Both the position numbers and the translations under genes were made by a program. A stretch of 64,000 bases of DNA from Xenorhabdus bovienii SS-2004 (GTDB lineage Bacteria; Pseudomonadota; Gammaproteobacteria; Enterobacterales; Enterobacteriaceae): contig NC_013892.1 of the NCBI RefSeq assembly GCF_000027225.1, positions 3,782,001-3,846,000 on the forward strand, given 5' to 3'. Below, one piece after another: positions 17,747-26,817 of this stretch; the first letter of the stretch is position 1, and every line of letters begins with the position of its first letter. The notes below the pieces were generated by a model that saw nothing but the letters and a program-made list of their open reading frames with translations, did no database searches and was not told the DNA's origin.

Positions 17747-18604
17747 ATGCAAGATAAAAAGCCTGATGTGCCTGTCTCAGAAGATAGCAATCTCGTTATT
17801 GTTACAACACCGGAATATGTCAAAGATTCAATCAAAGAAGCCATTGCAGCACACGCCACAAGCCGTAACCATCCTTATGCAACTCAGGCAGAACCGGGAT
17901 TTGTCACTTTAAATAATGAAGTCAATAGCGATAGTGAGTTAACCGTCGCAACCTCTAAAGCAGTAAAAACGGCATATGACCTCGCCAATACAGCCAATCA
18001 GAATACCAAGAGTGCAAACGAGAGCGCTGATAACGCAAATGATAATGCCAATACTCGCTTAGCAAAAGACCAGAACGGAGCCGATATTCCTAATAAGGAA
18101 GAATTTGTTAAAAACCTCGGATTAGAGCCAAGGATGGAAGGATTGGCTTTACCTGTTGGCGTCCCCGTTCCTTGGCCAACAGAGAGCCCACCTGAAGGCT
18201 GGTTGATATGCAACGGTGATTCATTTGATAAAGTAAGATATCCAAAACTTGCTATTGCTTATCCATCTGGAAAATTACCTGATTTAAGATCTGAGTTTAT
18301 TCGCGGTGCAGATGCAGGACGTGGAATTGATCCAACTATTAATGTGTTATCCGCAAAGCCCAGCCAAATCCAATCACACACACATGATTATCGTGACCGA
18401 TATTATAGCGAGAACAGTGGCTCTATTGATGGTGCTACAAACTGGGAGTGGCAACCTGATGGGTATAACAATTCCCTAGGTTCAGGTAGAACGGATAATG
18501 ACAATAACACATTTCTGTATTATAACGGCACGACCAGCAGCACTGGTGGAACTGAAACACACCCTCGCTATATCGCATTTTTATACATAGTAAGAGCCGC
18601 TTAA
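17747..18604 (+). CDS. Phage tail fibre/collar-domain protein
   Basis: 285 residues. The N-terminal half has phage-fibre repeats (ATQAEPGFVTLNNEVNSDSELTVATSKAVKTAYDLANTANQNT) and an Ala/Asn-rich coiled region. Residues about 140-210 form a tail-collar domain (PVGVPVPWPTESPPEGWLIC, GKLPDLRSEFIRGADAGRG). The C-terminus is Gly/Thr/Asn-rich, ends HPRYIAFLYIVRAA, and probably binds receptor. It is on the strand opposite to all other structural genes, after the hairpin-rich region, so it probably has its own promoter. It shares a motif (QNGADIPNKxEFVKNLGL) with the next fibre. Confidence 0.85.
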   Translation: MQDKKPDVPVSEDSNLVIVTTPEYVKDSIKEAIAAHATSRNHPYATQAEPGFVTLNNEVNSDSELTVATSKAVKTAYDLANTANQNTKSANESADNANDNANTRLAKDQNGADIPNKEEFVKNLGLEPRMEGLALPVGVPVPWPTESPPEGWLICNGDSFDKVRYPKLAIAYPSGKLPDLRSEFIRGADAGRGIDPTINVLSAKPSQIQSHTHDYRDRYYSENSGSIDGATNWEWQPDGYNNSLGSGRTDNDNNTFLYYNGTTSSTGGTETHPRYIAFLYIVRAA

Positions 18605-18628
18605 GGCGATGCATATACAACTCATACC

Positions 18629-18652
18629 AACCCGCACCTTCCTGCGGGTTTA
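18629..18652 (+). terminator. Terminator after the plus-strand tail-fibre gene
   Basis: An 8-bp stem (AACCCGCA/TGCGGGTT) with a 6-nt loop and following TATT lies 24 bp after the stop. The remaining 18653-18760 has no gene. Confidence 0.75.
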
Positions 18653-18760
18653 TTGCCATGCTTCGGCTTTTCATCTCAAATCCCACACCAAGCCCACCCA
18701 CCAGTTTACCGCCCACAATTTCCCCAATCCACCCAACTACCCGCTAATCTCCCCTATTGG

Positions 18761-20260
18761 CTATTTATTGACGGCTGACGTGACGCCGTACTCCTGCTGA
18801 GGATCAGATGCCAATACCTGTTTCTGGTTCCAGATAGAATCCTCCGGCATCTGGACGCGGACGTCTAATCGGGTGCCGGCTGGTAAATCACAGGGTTCAT
18901 CATCCGTGTAATAAGCCGGCTCATCCACTGACTTCATGCGCCTGTTCTGTAATCGGGCAGGCATATGCGCGTTCTGTCTGTGTGTGACTTTGATTTCAAT
19001 AGCCCCATCCGGCAGCACTTTATCATCAACATACACTAACTCATTGCCATTGACGTCACGGGGAACGCTGATACCGCCATGAACACCCCATGCACCGTCT
19101 GAGTTATAGCCAAGGATGCCGGATAGTTTGTAGTGACCGAGGCCGAGTCTGGTGACTGTCGCCCCTTCGGATTCGTCGTTAGTGGTAAAGGTGCCATCGG
19201 GGTAGATTTGGATGATGGGGGAGGCTTTCTTGAGATAACCGCTACCGTCAAAGGTCGTGTTTTTGGTCGTAATAAACTCAATTTTATCATCCCATTTGCC
19301 ATAGCGTCTTCGCCTATAATACAGGGGGACGGAGCCTAAATCGCCACCAATAATGATATTGAATTCATCATCACTGAATAAAGATACTGCTATCTGTGTA
19401 TACGAATCTGTCCATGAAACAGATGAATTGGCATTGCTGTTAAAAAATCCTATTGTTTTGATTTTGTTAAACCCAGATAAATATTCACTGGTTGCGGAAA
19501 CATATGATTTCCATTTTGTCCACTGATTACCACTCCGATAACGACTAGCCAACCCTGTATCATCCACCTGAATTTGTGCGATCATTCCTGTGTTATCCAT
19601 ACCGCCACCACGAGTCATGGCCATAATGGGGGCGTATTCGTTCCAGAAGTTTTTTGCACTACTGCCCCCTCCTGCATACCAGCCAGCCTCAGCCAACGTA
19701 TTTGCATCCGTAAAGGTCTTCGCTGTTGATGGCGTTGCGCCCACACCGAAATCCCCCACTTTCAACGTTCCCGCTAAACCCAGGTTTTTCACAAACTCCG
19801 GCTTATTCGGAATATCTGCCCCGTTCTGCTCCTTAACCAGTTTCCCTTCCACCGCCGTCTGCAATGCCCGGATGGAGTCCAGCGTGACTTTCTGCCCGTT
19901 CGGCATCTCCACTTCGACCTTGCCGCTTTCACTCATCCACCGGTCCATGTTTTGCAGGAACAAGATGATATAGGCGTTAATGGCGCATATATGCCGGACA
20001 CCATCGGAAACCGTATCGGGAACGGTGGTTGAGATAACATAGTTTGCATTATCAAGGTTGACCGAGGGTGCAAAGGCCAGCACCAGTTCCGTGTCTGAAT
20101 TCACCGACCGGATGACATTCTGAATCACCGTATTACCGGATTGAATGGAGATAATCTGGCCTGCGGCAATGCCGTTAATATTGGATTTCCATTGGGTGCC
20201 CGTTCCCCGGACAATAGCCGAGCCTGACACGATATTTGTTGTGCCGTCTGAGTAGATCAT
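18761..20260 (-). CDS. Phage tail fibre protein, long
   Basis: 499 residues from the ATG encoding MIYSDGTTNIVSGSAIVRGTGT, chosen because AGGAAAT lies upstream; a 23-codon extension in frame has no support. The N-terminal part (about 1-130) looks like a tail-attachment domain. The conserved EQNGADIPNKPEFVKNLGL module follows, then a repetitive receptor-side region (WYAGGGSSAKNFWNEYAPIMAMTRGGG, QWTKWKSYVS). The C-terminal domain (SGILGYNSDGAWGVHGG, DLPAGTRLDVRVQMPEDSIWN) is typical of prophage fibres. No fibre-assembly chaperone gene follows. Confidence 0.87.
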   Translation of the reverse strand: MIYSDGTTNIVSGSAIVRGTGTQWKSNINGIAAGQIISIQSGNTVIQNVIRSVNSDTELVLAFAPSVNLDNANYVISTTVPDTVSDGVRHICAINAYIILFLQNMDRWMSESGKVEVEMPNGQKVTLDSIRALQTAVEGKLVKEQNGADIPNKPEFVKNLGLAGTLKVGDFGVGATPSTAKTFTDANTLAEAGWYAGGGSSAKNFWNEYAPIMAMTRGGGMDNTGMIAQIQVDDTGLASRYRSGNQWTKWKSYVSATSEYLSGFNKIKTIGFFNSNANSSVSWTDSYTQIAVSLFSDDEFNIIIGGDLGSVPLYYRRRRYGKWDDKIEFITTKNTTFDGSGYLKKASPIIQIYPDGTFTTNDESEGATVTRLGLGHYKLSGILGYNSDGAWGVHGGISVPRDVNGNELVYVDDKVLPDGAIEIKVTHRQNAHMPARLQNRRMKSVDEPAYYTDDEPCDLPAGTRLDVRVQMPEDSIWNQKQVLASDPQQEYGVTSAVNK

Positions 20261-20310
20261 AATAATTTCCTGAAAATAGGATGCAAAAAAAACGCAGTTA
20301 CGCGGTTCGG

Positions 20311-20973
20311 TTAATCGTAGAGCGTGCAATCAATATAAGGGCTGGTCAGGTTCCATGTTCGTTCACTGATAATCCAGTTCGTCTCACCGTCTGCCACGCG
20401 CGCCATTAGCCGGGTATTGTGTCCATCAAACGCAGTGGAAAATGAAGTTTCGTTATCCCGGGTTCGTGTATCATCGGGCGTATCATATTTGGACAGTATC
20501 CAACCCGTTTTCTGCATTAATATGCCTTTTTTCCCTTGCACCACAGTTTCTTTGCTGCTGTGGGAACTGAGTTCCCCTTCGATACTCAAAGGCCTTGTAT
20601 CGCTGGTAATGACACATTTTCCTGCTTCGTCCCAGACAGCAATTCCCCAATCCGGGACAGGCTGGGGATAAACCAGAGTGAACAGATAAATCTCACACAA
20701 GATCGAAGTCTCAGTGCCACTCTCGCCCCGGGTTATCTCAATACCCCATTCCGAACCGCCCCCGAACATGACCCCATAAGGTGCATACCAGACATTGCTG
20801 GTGTGAGCACACATAAACGCCATGCAGGGTTGTTTCGTGCTGATACCCGTTTCTATCCGCTTCACGTATCTGTCAGTCCAGACCGATTCTTTTCTCACAA
20901 AAGAAAGGGGGGTCGTTTTGGGTGTCCACCACGGAACACCGTTACCCGTTGTTAAAAATGCACCCCAATCCAT
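20311..20973 (-). CDS. Tail-associated phage protein (possibly DUF6453)
   Basis: 220 residues, Trp- and Tyr-rich, no signal or membrane segment (MDWGAFLTTGNGVPWWTPKTTPLSF; PVPDWGIAVWDEAGKCVITSDTRPLS). Position between tip protein J and the fibre suggests a tip or fibre-connector role. It may belong to DUF6453, which I recall in this position in lambdoid prophages; not verified. WGIAVWDEAGK matches GFGVWDEQGR of the next small gene, so the two may be related. Confidence 0.7.
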   Translation of the reverse strand: MDWGAFLTTGNGVPWWTPKTTPLSFVRKESVWTDRYVKRIETGISTKQPCMAFMCAHTSNVWYAPYGVMFGGGSEWGIEITRGESGTETSILCEIYLFTLVYPQPVPDWGIAVWDEAGKCVITSDTRPLSIEGELSSHSSKETVVQGKKGILMQKTGWILSKYDTPDDTRTRDNETSFSTAFDGHNTRLMARVADGETNWIISERTWNLTSPYIDCTLYD

Positions 20974-20981
20974 ATATCACC

Positions 20982-21281
20982 TCACGCAGTGTAGTAAGCA
21001 ATCAGCCATCCCTCAACGGCGTCGTCGTTGCCATCCGAAATGATGATTTGATTATCCTTTACCAAAAATTGACGTTTTTTATCTACCTGGTATCCCCGGT
21101 CAGTACAAAGAAAGACATAAGAAAGCCGCAATCCTTCATTCATCGGCTCCCGGGGGACAGTGAGCGCACCTGTCGTCTGCCCGCTCTCCAGCTTCATAAA
21201 GCCAGCATAAAGAAAGGGGCGAATGCCGGTATTACGCTGCCGCCCCTGTTCATCCCAGACCCCAAACCCGTAATCACTCAT
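20982..21281 (-). CDS. Small tail-associated phage protein
   Basis: 99 residues (MSDYGFGVWDEQGRQRNTGIRPFLYAGFMKLESG). It overlaps the stop of J by 4 bp (21278-21281), so it is translationally coupled and belongs to the tail operon. The DYGFGVWDEQG start resembles a segment of the following 220-residue protein. Function unknown. Confidence 0.7.
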   Translation of the reverse strand: MSDYGFGVWDEQGRQRNTGIRPFLYAGFMKLESGQTTGALTVPREPMNEGLRLSYVFLCTDRGYQVDKKRQFLVKDNQIIISDGNDDAVEGWLIAYYTA

Positions 21282-24200
21282 CGTCGAAATTGTCCTATAT
21301 AGCCCATGGCCGCCCGAACCCGTCCGCTGGGGTCATAGCAGGCTATCGCCCCGTTTGCCCAACGCAATCCCGCCCGAACCCGCATGTCGTTAAATTCAAA
21401 AGCGCCGGTCGCCGCATTAATCAAAAAGCCCGCCTGATACTGCACGTAATTTTTAGATCTGATGGCATCAGACAGGATAGCCTCCCGCATTAAGGCCTGA
21501 TCAATAAACGCCTGCCGAATAAAAAGCTGCCCGTTCTTAGCCGCCATAAAGGGTTCCATCTTGCCGCTGGCCGGATTGAACCAGACGAAGTTGTTAGCGT
21601 TAAAGCCGATATTGGTATGCACTTCGCCATTCTTCACCTCAGCCCCTATCACCATCCCGGCTTTATAGAGCTGGCCTTTGTACTTCACCCCGGCTTCAAT
21701 CTCTTTGAGGGCATAGCCGTTACCGTCAATATCAAAGACCACTGTCGCCTTTGTCTTTACAGCCGCCGCATTCTCCCCGACATCGGCCTGCACCTTTTCC
21801 ATCTTCTCCGCAAAGGCTTCCCGGTCGGTCACCTGCGTGGTTTTGACTTCCAGTATTTCGGCTCGCATATTGCCGTTTACTTGCAACTGTCGCTGAACAA
21901 CTGCCCCTGTCAATGCGGCGTTCTCCATGATGGCTTCGGAGTTAAAGTCCATTTGAGACTGCAACCGTTGTCCTGCTTTGTTGGAAAGAAATTCCTTACC
22001 GGCTGCATCAATGATCCAGTTCGTATCCGAAGACGACTCCCCACGAATGAACGCCGTCCACGGGGATTGATTGCCGGATTTATCCACCAGACGCGCACGG
22101 AAATAAAATGCAACGCCTGCCGCCAGCCCCTGCATCGTGTGCATTCGCTGGGGATAGGGAATATCGGCCAGCAACAGTAAACCCTCACCGTCATTCGTCC
22201 TGCTGTACTGGATTTCAGTTTTCAGTGTGTCGTCGGTCTGGGGCGCAAAACCCCAGTCAATCTGGATACCGAAGATGATCGGGGTTGTTCTGAACCCCAG
22301 CGGTGCCGGAGGGTTGCCCTCCTTGCCTTTTAAACGGGTTTCCGGTGCATTCGCCCAGAGACTGGATATCTCAGCGGCATTGATCGCCCGTACTCTCGCC
22401 TGATAGCGTCCGGCGTAGATATTGGGCACTTCAAAGCCCTGCGTCGAGGTGCGGGGTGCGGATATCCAGTTGCCATTATCCCGTCGCCATTCAGCTTCAT
22501 ACGCGATCGCACTCTCGGCTGCATCCCAAGTGACTCTCAGTGTCGTGATGGCAATCCCCTGATTGACCACCGAATAACTGCTGATACCGACATTTTTCGG
22601 CGGCGGCTGAACTCCGGGCGGAATAACGGAAATGGGGCGCACGTCTATTCGGGTGCCGGTGTCGATATGGTCATATTTATCAGGGTTATGCTCAATGGCG
22701 GTGATATCGAATGACACGCCGTCCTCACCCTCTTTAATGCCGGTCACCCTGAATTGCTGGACAGCCAAATCCGAGGCATCAATCGCCCAGACATTTTCAG
22801 TGGCGGGTAGCTCGGAGTATTCCGTGGTTACTGTGATTGTCTGCCCATTGACAGCCTGAATCGTGCGCCCTTCCGCTTTGCCAGACGGCAGGTTCAGGAT
22901 TAACCGCTCACCGACCTTCGCAGACGATACCCTGTCGAGGGTAATATTGCGCCCGTCCACCGCACTGATACGGCCACCCAGCACACGGCCGGAAAACATT
23001 TCATCCGCCACCCCGATAATATAGCCGGGCAAGGGGAGCTTTCCATCCAATCCCACCGCAAACGACACCATCCGGTCATATTCATTGGTGTGCAGTACCC
23101 ATTTCCCGCGCCGTATCGCCTCACTCTGGCGGGTACAGCCAATCGCGGTGATATCGGCCTGTTTAACCCCGAATCGGCGTATCAGGCGGTTTTCGAAGAC
23201 GGGTTCTATGGCATCCTGATAGCCGTTCTGTGGATCTGACCAGCTCACCATTGCGGTAGAGTAATGAGTTTTCTCGCTGGCACTGGCATAGGTAAACTTA
23301 CCGTCACGGACATTGGCACGGGTATAGATATAATCCATATCGCGCGGCATATCGGCCAGCGCATTCATGTTGTTGTTTGCCCAGAAGGTCATGCCCCGAA
23401 AGATACCGGCAATGTCACGCAAAACTGTCCATGCGTCCTCTTGTGACTGGATATACACATTGCAGGTAAATCTCGGCTCCTGACCGCCCTTACCATCAGG
23501 CACAGGCTGATCACAATACTGGGCGATACGGTACAAATCCCATTTTGCCAGCGCGAGGTTTTCAGCTTTCACCCGTGCGCCGATACTGAACCGGTCATTA
23601 ATCATCAGGTCATACAGTACCCACGCCGGATTATCTGTCCATGCCCATTTAAATGACCCGTCCCAGACACCGGAATAATGGCGGCTCTCAGGGTCATAGT
23701 TGGCCGGAACGCGGATAATGCGCATCTTCGGCTCACAGGATATCTGGGGAATGTTGCGGAACTGTTTGGCATCAAACTGAACAAAGAGTAAGGCGGTTTC
23801 GGGGTAGCTCAGTTTGGCGTCAATCACCTCGGTGATCGCCTCTACCACCATCGTGTCAAATATGCGGACGCTGGTCTGTTTGGGGGTCAGGCGACGAATG
23901 CGAACCATCCAACCCGTCATCGCTTTCGGTAAATCAATGCGGTGTGACCTTGGGTATTTGGTTGTCGTCTTACCATCGGCAGCTGTCTTCAAAACTTCCT
24001 GATACGCCCCGCCATCGGTCGCCACATCTATCGCGTAGTCAATGACATAGCCGACCGTATCCCCATTGTCTTCTTTCTGTTCCTGTAATGGCCCCCACAA
24101 AAGCCGGATGCGAACCGCCGACAATTGGGTATTGGTCACAGATCGCACCCATGACTCAACTAACTCCGTGCCAACCGTAATATCATTCTCTACGGCAGGC

Positions 24201-24463
24201 ATCCCCTTAATGTAATCCTGATGGGGCGTACCGGGGCGAAATTCCCATTTTAATCCTGTAAAGTTTGCCTGACCATCAGGACCAATAATCGGCGTGTTAT
24301 CCACAAAGATATTGGTGCCGTCCAGACCCCCTGCAAACTCCCCTTCACCGAGTGCCAGTAAGATTTTGGCGTAAGAGGTCGATTGTAACGAATCCGGCGA
24401 CTCGACCGGAGTGCGTGGACTTTCACCGCCGCCCTTACTGCCCTGAATAAGATGATTAGCCAT
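21278..24463 (-). CDS. Tail tip attachment / host-specificity protein J
   Basis: 1061 residues, lambda gpJ family, forming the central tail tip that contacts the host receptor and DNA-ejection machinery. The N-terminal region (LLALGEGEFAGGL, DNTPIIGPDGQANF) and central hub domain (NAWVLYDLMINDRFSIGARV-like segment, EDAWTVLRDIAGIFRGMTFW) are typical. Fibronectin-III-like repeats lie at about 620-800, and the C-terminal DUF1983-like region (VQADVGENAAAVKTKATVVFDIDGNGYALKEIEAGVKY, AKNGQLFIRQAFIDQA) should set receptor range. Confidence 0.95.
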   Translation of the reverse strand: MANHLIQGSKGGGESPRTPVESPDSLQSTSYAKILLALGEGEFAGGLDGTNIFVDNTPIIGPDGQANFTGLKWEFRPGTPHQDYIKGMPAVENDITVGTELVESWVRSVTNTQLSAVRIRLLWGPLQEQKEDNGDTVGYVIDYAIDVATDGGAYQEVLKTAADGKTTTKYPRSHRIDLPKAMTGWMVRIRRLTPKQTSVRIFDTMVVEAITEVIDAKLSYPETALLFVQFDAKQFRNIPQISCEPKMRIIRVPANYDPESRHYSGVWDGSFKWAWTDNPAWVLYDLMINDRFSIGARVKAENLALAKWDLYRIAQYCDQPVPDGKGGQEPRFTCNVYIQSQEDAWTVLRDIAGIFRGMTFWANNNMNALADMPRDMDYIYTRANVRDGKFTYASASEKTHYSTAMVSWSDPQNGYQDAIEPVFENRLIRRFGVKQADITAIGCTRQSEAIRRGKWVLHTNEYDRMVSFAVGLDGKLPLPGYIIGVADEMFSGRVLGGRISAVDGRNITLDRVSSAKVGERLILNLPSGKAEGRTIQAVNGQTITVTTEYSELPATENVWAIDASDLAVQQFRVTGIKEGEDGVSFDITAIEHNPDKYDHIDTGTRIDVRPISVIPPGVQPPPKNVGISSYSVVNQGIAITTLRVTWDAAESAIAYEAEWRRDNGNWISAPRTSTQGFEVPNIYAGRYQARVRAINAAEISSLWANAPETRLKGKEGNPPAPLGFRTTPIIFGIQIDWGFAPQTDDTLKTEIQYSRTNDGEGLLLLADIPYPQRMHTMQGLAAGVAFYFRARLVDKSGNQSPWTAFIRGESSSDTNWIIDAAGKEFLSNKAGQRLQSQMDFNSEAIMENAALTGAVVQRQLQVNGNMRAEILEVKTTQVTDREAFAEKMEKVQADVGENAAAVKTKATVVFDIDGNGYALKEIEAGVKYKGQLYKAGMVIGAEVKNGEVHTNIGFNANNFVWFNPASGKMEPFMAAKNGQLFIRQAFIDQALMREAILSDAIRSKNYVQYQAGFLINAATGAFEFNDMRVRAGLRWANGAIACYDPSGRVRAAMGYIGQFRR

Positions 24464-24514
24464 ATTTCACCCATAAAAAAAGCCGCCGCAGCGACCGGTT
24501 AAGACTATTGACGT

Positions 24515-25090
24515 CTATTGCTGATCTTCGGCATAGATACCCGCCGAGATAATGGCACCGCCTATTCTGCGTCTGCCGTACCCAATGGGAACCGGATTTC
24601 CCTGTGCGATGGAGTTGACTGGCCCACCAAACGCATAACTGGGTTTATTGTCGGGATCTTCCCGTCGAGCCAGTCCGCCCGGCATCGGTGATAACATCTG
24701 GACTACGCCCCCCAGCATCATGGAGACCCCGGACATCACGAGCGGAACCCCATACGGCGTTGCCCATGCAAATACCCCGGCCACCACCATCACTGCACCG
24801 AGAATAGTCTGGAAGATACCCGCCTTTTTGCTGCCAATGATCACCGGTACAATCCGAATGTCGCCCTCACCGGATAATTCCAGTTCATCACGGCTGATAT
24901 TGCGTTTTCCGATGAATACGGCAAAAGTCAGCCCGCGCTCTTTAGCGGTTAACAGAAACTTTTCGAAGCCGTCAATAATGACAGACAGCGCCCTGATAGC
25001 CTCTATGGGGGATGAGACTGCCAGCTTATACTCTCGTCCGAATTGGGGTATCAGCACGCCAGAAAGCCGTATTGTTCGTAGTGTATTCAT
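24515..25090 (-). CDS. Tail assembly protein I
   Basis: 191 residues, lambda gpI family. N-terminal ubiquitin-like part (RTIRLSGVLIPQFGREYKLAVSSPIEAIRALSVIIDGF) and a Gly-rich hydrophobic C-terminal region (GAVMVVAGVFAWATPYGVPLVMSGVSMMLGGVVQMLSP), ending FGGPVNSIAQGNPVPIGYGRRRIGGAIISAG. Needed for tip assembly; lambda gpI is not in the mature virion. It lies between K and J as in lambda. Confidence 0.92.
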   Translation of the reverse strand: MNTLRTIRLSGVLIPQFGREYKLAVSSPIEAIRALSVIIDGFEKFLLTAKERGLTFAVFIGKRNISRDELELSGEGDIRIVPVIIGSKKAGIFQTILGAVMVVAGVFAWATPYGVPLVMSGVSMMLGGVVQMLSPMPGGLARREDPDNKPSYAFGGPVNSIAQGNPVPIGYGRRRIGGAIISAGIYAEDQQ

Positions 25091-25148
25091 GAATTTACTC
25101 CATAAAAAAACCCTCCGAAGAGGGTTGATATTAAAGAATACCTGATAT

Positions 25149-25610
25149 CTATTTTAGCCTTTCTTTATAAACATTCAGAAAAGACATTCTCTGATTTTCA
25201 TTTAATTCAGACGATAACCTGTTAATCTCGGATTGAAACGCTTTCCTAGCCGAAAATATAGATAAATTTTTAGTTTCAATTTCTTCCATGAATTTCTTAT
25301 ATAGCTTTGCCATCTTCTCAACATTTGAATGATTAACGTACCCACTTTTGGACACCACATCACTAGATTGTAATTTTTTTAATTCATTCAAATAAAATGA
25401 ACTAATATCTGAGTTTCCTTTATCACCAGATAACAATTCATTTTGTACTTTTAATTCTTGTAGTATTTTTTTCTGGATATCCAGTAATTCATTGGCTCTG
25501 GTTGCATACCGCATTATAAAAAAACTGATAGTGAATCCTATTAATGCACTAATTACTAATATAAACAAAATTCCTGCAAGTGAAAGTCCCGGATCGTAAT
25601 GACTGTACAT
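25149..25610 (-). CDS. Membrane-anchored coiled-coil protein, probable moron
   Basis: 153 residues from the ATG (MYSHYDPG), which has GAGAGGG upstream. One N-terminal transmembrane segment (about 10-33, LAGILFILVISALIGFTISFFI), then a charged helical or coiled-coil cytoplasmic part (LLDIQKKILQELKVQNELLSG). Clearly more AT-rich than the flanking tail genes I and K, with non-coding gaps on each side. That pattern marks a moron expressed in the lysogen, perhaps in superinfection exclusion. Family not recognised. Confidence 0.7.
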   Translation of the reverse strand: MYSHYDPGLSLAGILFILVISALIGFTISFFIMRYATRANELLDIQKKILQELKVQNELLSGDKGNSDISSFYLNELKKLQSSDVVSKSGYVNHSNVEKMAKLYKKFMEEIETKNLSIFSARKAFQSEINRLSSELNENQRMSFLNVYKERLK

Positions 25611-25679
25611 ACACCCTCTCAATTTGTCCTATTTGCATAATAATGAGTGTAATCATTTAGAAACGAAAACCAAGCTATT

Positions 25680-26381
25680 TCATTTTATATAACGTAAAAT
25701 GATGACCGTTCTCTCTTGCCAATATCCACTGTAAGACACTCGGTTGCTAAGCTGCCCATACATATGGTGGATCATCAGCCCATCACCGATATACACTCCG
25801 GCGTGGTTAGGTTCGTTGGCCTGTACCTGCATGATGATCACATCACCCATCTGCAAGTCACCACTGCATTCGATGAAGCCTGCTGAAACATAGTTCTTCA
25901 TATACAAGTTTTCGCCACGCTCCCACCAGCCATTTGAGCGCTCAAAATCAGGGAGTTCAATATTGCGTTCCAGCCGATACCAATCACGGACAATGGCGTA
26001 ACAATCCCAGATACCATGGACGAACGGGCGACCCAGCAAGGGCTTAATCCCCTCAGTCGGCATAATGGTACGAATATCACCCTCCGGCCATGAGACAATA
26101 ATCCACGGCACTTGTGACAGGTCACATTGGGCAATATCTAACTGGCTGGGTTGTGTCGTGGCATCGGGGTGACTGTGGACAATGGCTATAATAGTGCCGG
26201 CATCCTCAGCCTCAGCGTAATCTTCCGGGTGCATACTGAACTGCTCTGTCGGAGACGGTGCGGTATTACGGCAACGGATATAGTGCTGTTTGCGACTATT
26301 TTGAATCACCAGACCACAGCATTCTTTTGGATATTCTGCTTTGGCATGATCCATGATAGCTTGAGTAATATGTGGGCGCAT
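25680..26381 (-). CDS. Tail assembly protein K (JAB/MPN + NlpC/P60)
   Basis: 233 residues. An N-terminal JAB/MPN metalloprotease domain has the E-K/C-CG and HSHPDATTQPSQLD zinc motif (about 20-90). A C-terminal NlpC/P60 peptidase domain follows, with catalytic Cys in WDCYAIVRDWYR and His in NHAGVYIGDGLMIHH. Tail tips use these to process tail proteins and cut peptidoglycan during entry. Same domain order as lambda gpK. Confidence 0.93.
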   Translation of the reverse strand: MRPHITQAIMDHAKAEYPKECCGLVIQNSRKQHYIRCRNTAPSPTEQFSMHPEDYAEAEDAGTIIAIVHSHPDATTQPSQLDIAQCDLSQVPWIIVSWPEGDIRTIMPTEGIKPLLGRPFVHGIWDCYAIVRDWYRLERNIELPDFERSNGWWERGENLYMKNYVSAGFIECSGDLQMGDVIIMQVQANEPNHAGVYIGDGLMIHHMYGQLSNRVSYSGYWQERTVIILRYIK

Positions 26382-26446
26382 AGAGGCTCTCTGGGTAATA
26401 AAAAACCCAGCTGGGGCTGGGCTGATTTGCTTGTTCGAGATAGTGA

Positions 26447-26755
26447 CTAAGAGCGAGTCTGAGATTTCTGTATGTCTTCATTTTCTTTCAGTTTTTTTTC
26501 TAATTGTTTTGCGTACTTCTCCAAATTGTGCATATCACATTTCGCTTTTTTGAGATATACCTCTACTTCACCTTTGCTGTATTGCTGTAATTCACTGGCA
26601 GATTTAACTGGGGTAGTTTTTGTTCTTTGAATTAATTCACTCAATCCCTTTTCTGAATACTTGGGGCATCCTTCATACCAATACTCTTTCTGAGCCATCG
26701 CATATGAAGATGAAAATAACAACACCGCAAAAACAAAAAGTGAACGATATTTCAT
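26447..26755 (-). CDS. Small secreted protein, probable moron
   Basis: 102 residues from the ATG giving MKYRSLFVFAVLLFSSSYAMA, a Sec signal peptide with a cleavage AMA|Q. The upstream in-frame extension lacks sense as a signal. The mature part has two cysteines and a Lys/Glu-rich helical tail. Insertion between tail genes K and L, in AT-rich sequence, suggests lysogenic cargo acting in the periplasm. Family not recognised. Confidence 0.68.
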   Translation of the reverse strand: MKYRSLFVFAVLLFSSSYAMAQKEYWYEGCPKYSEKGLSELIQRTKTTPVKSASELQQYSKGEVEVYLKKAKCDMHNLEKYAKQLEKKLKENEDIQKSQTRS

Positions 26756-26817
26756 ACCATTATCCCATCCGCAATAAGTTAGATTGGTTATCATATCACC
26801 TATTTATCAGCAAATAA

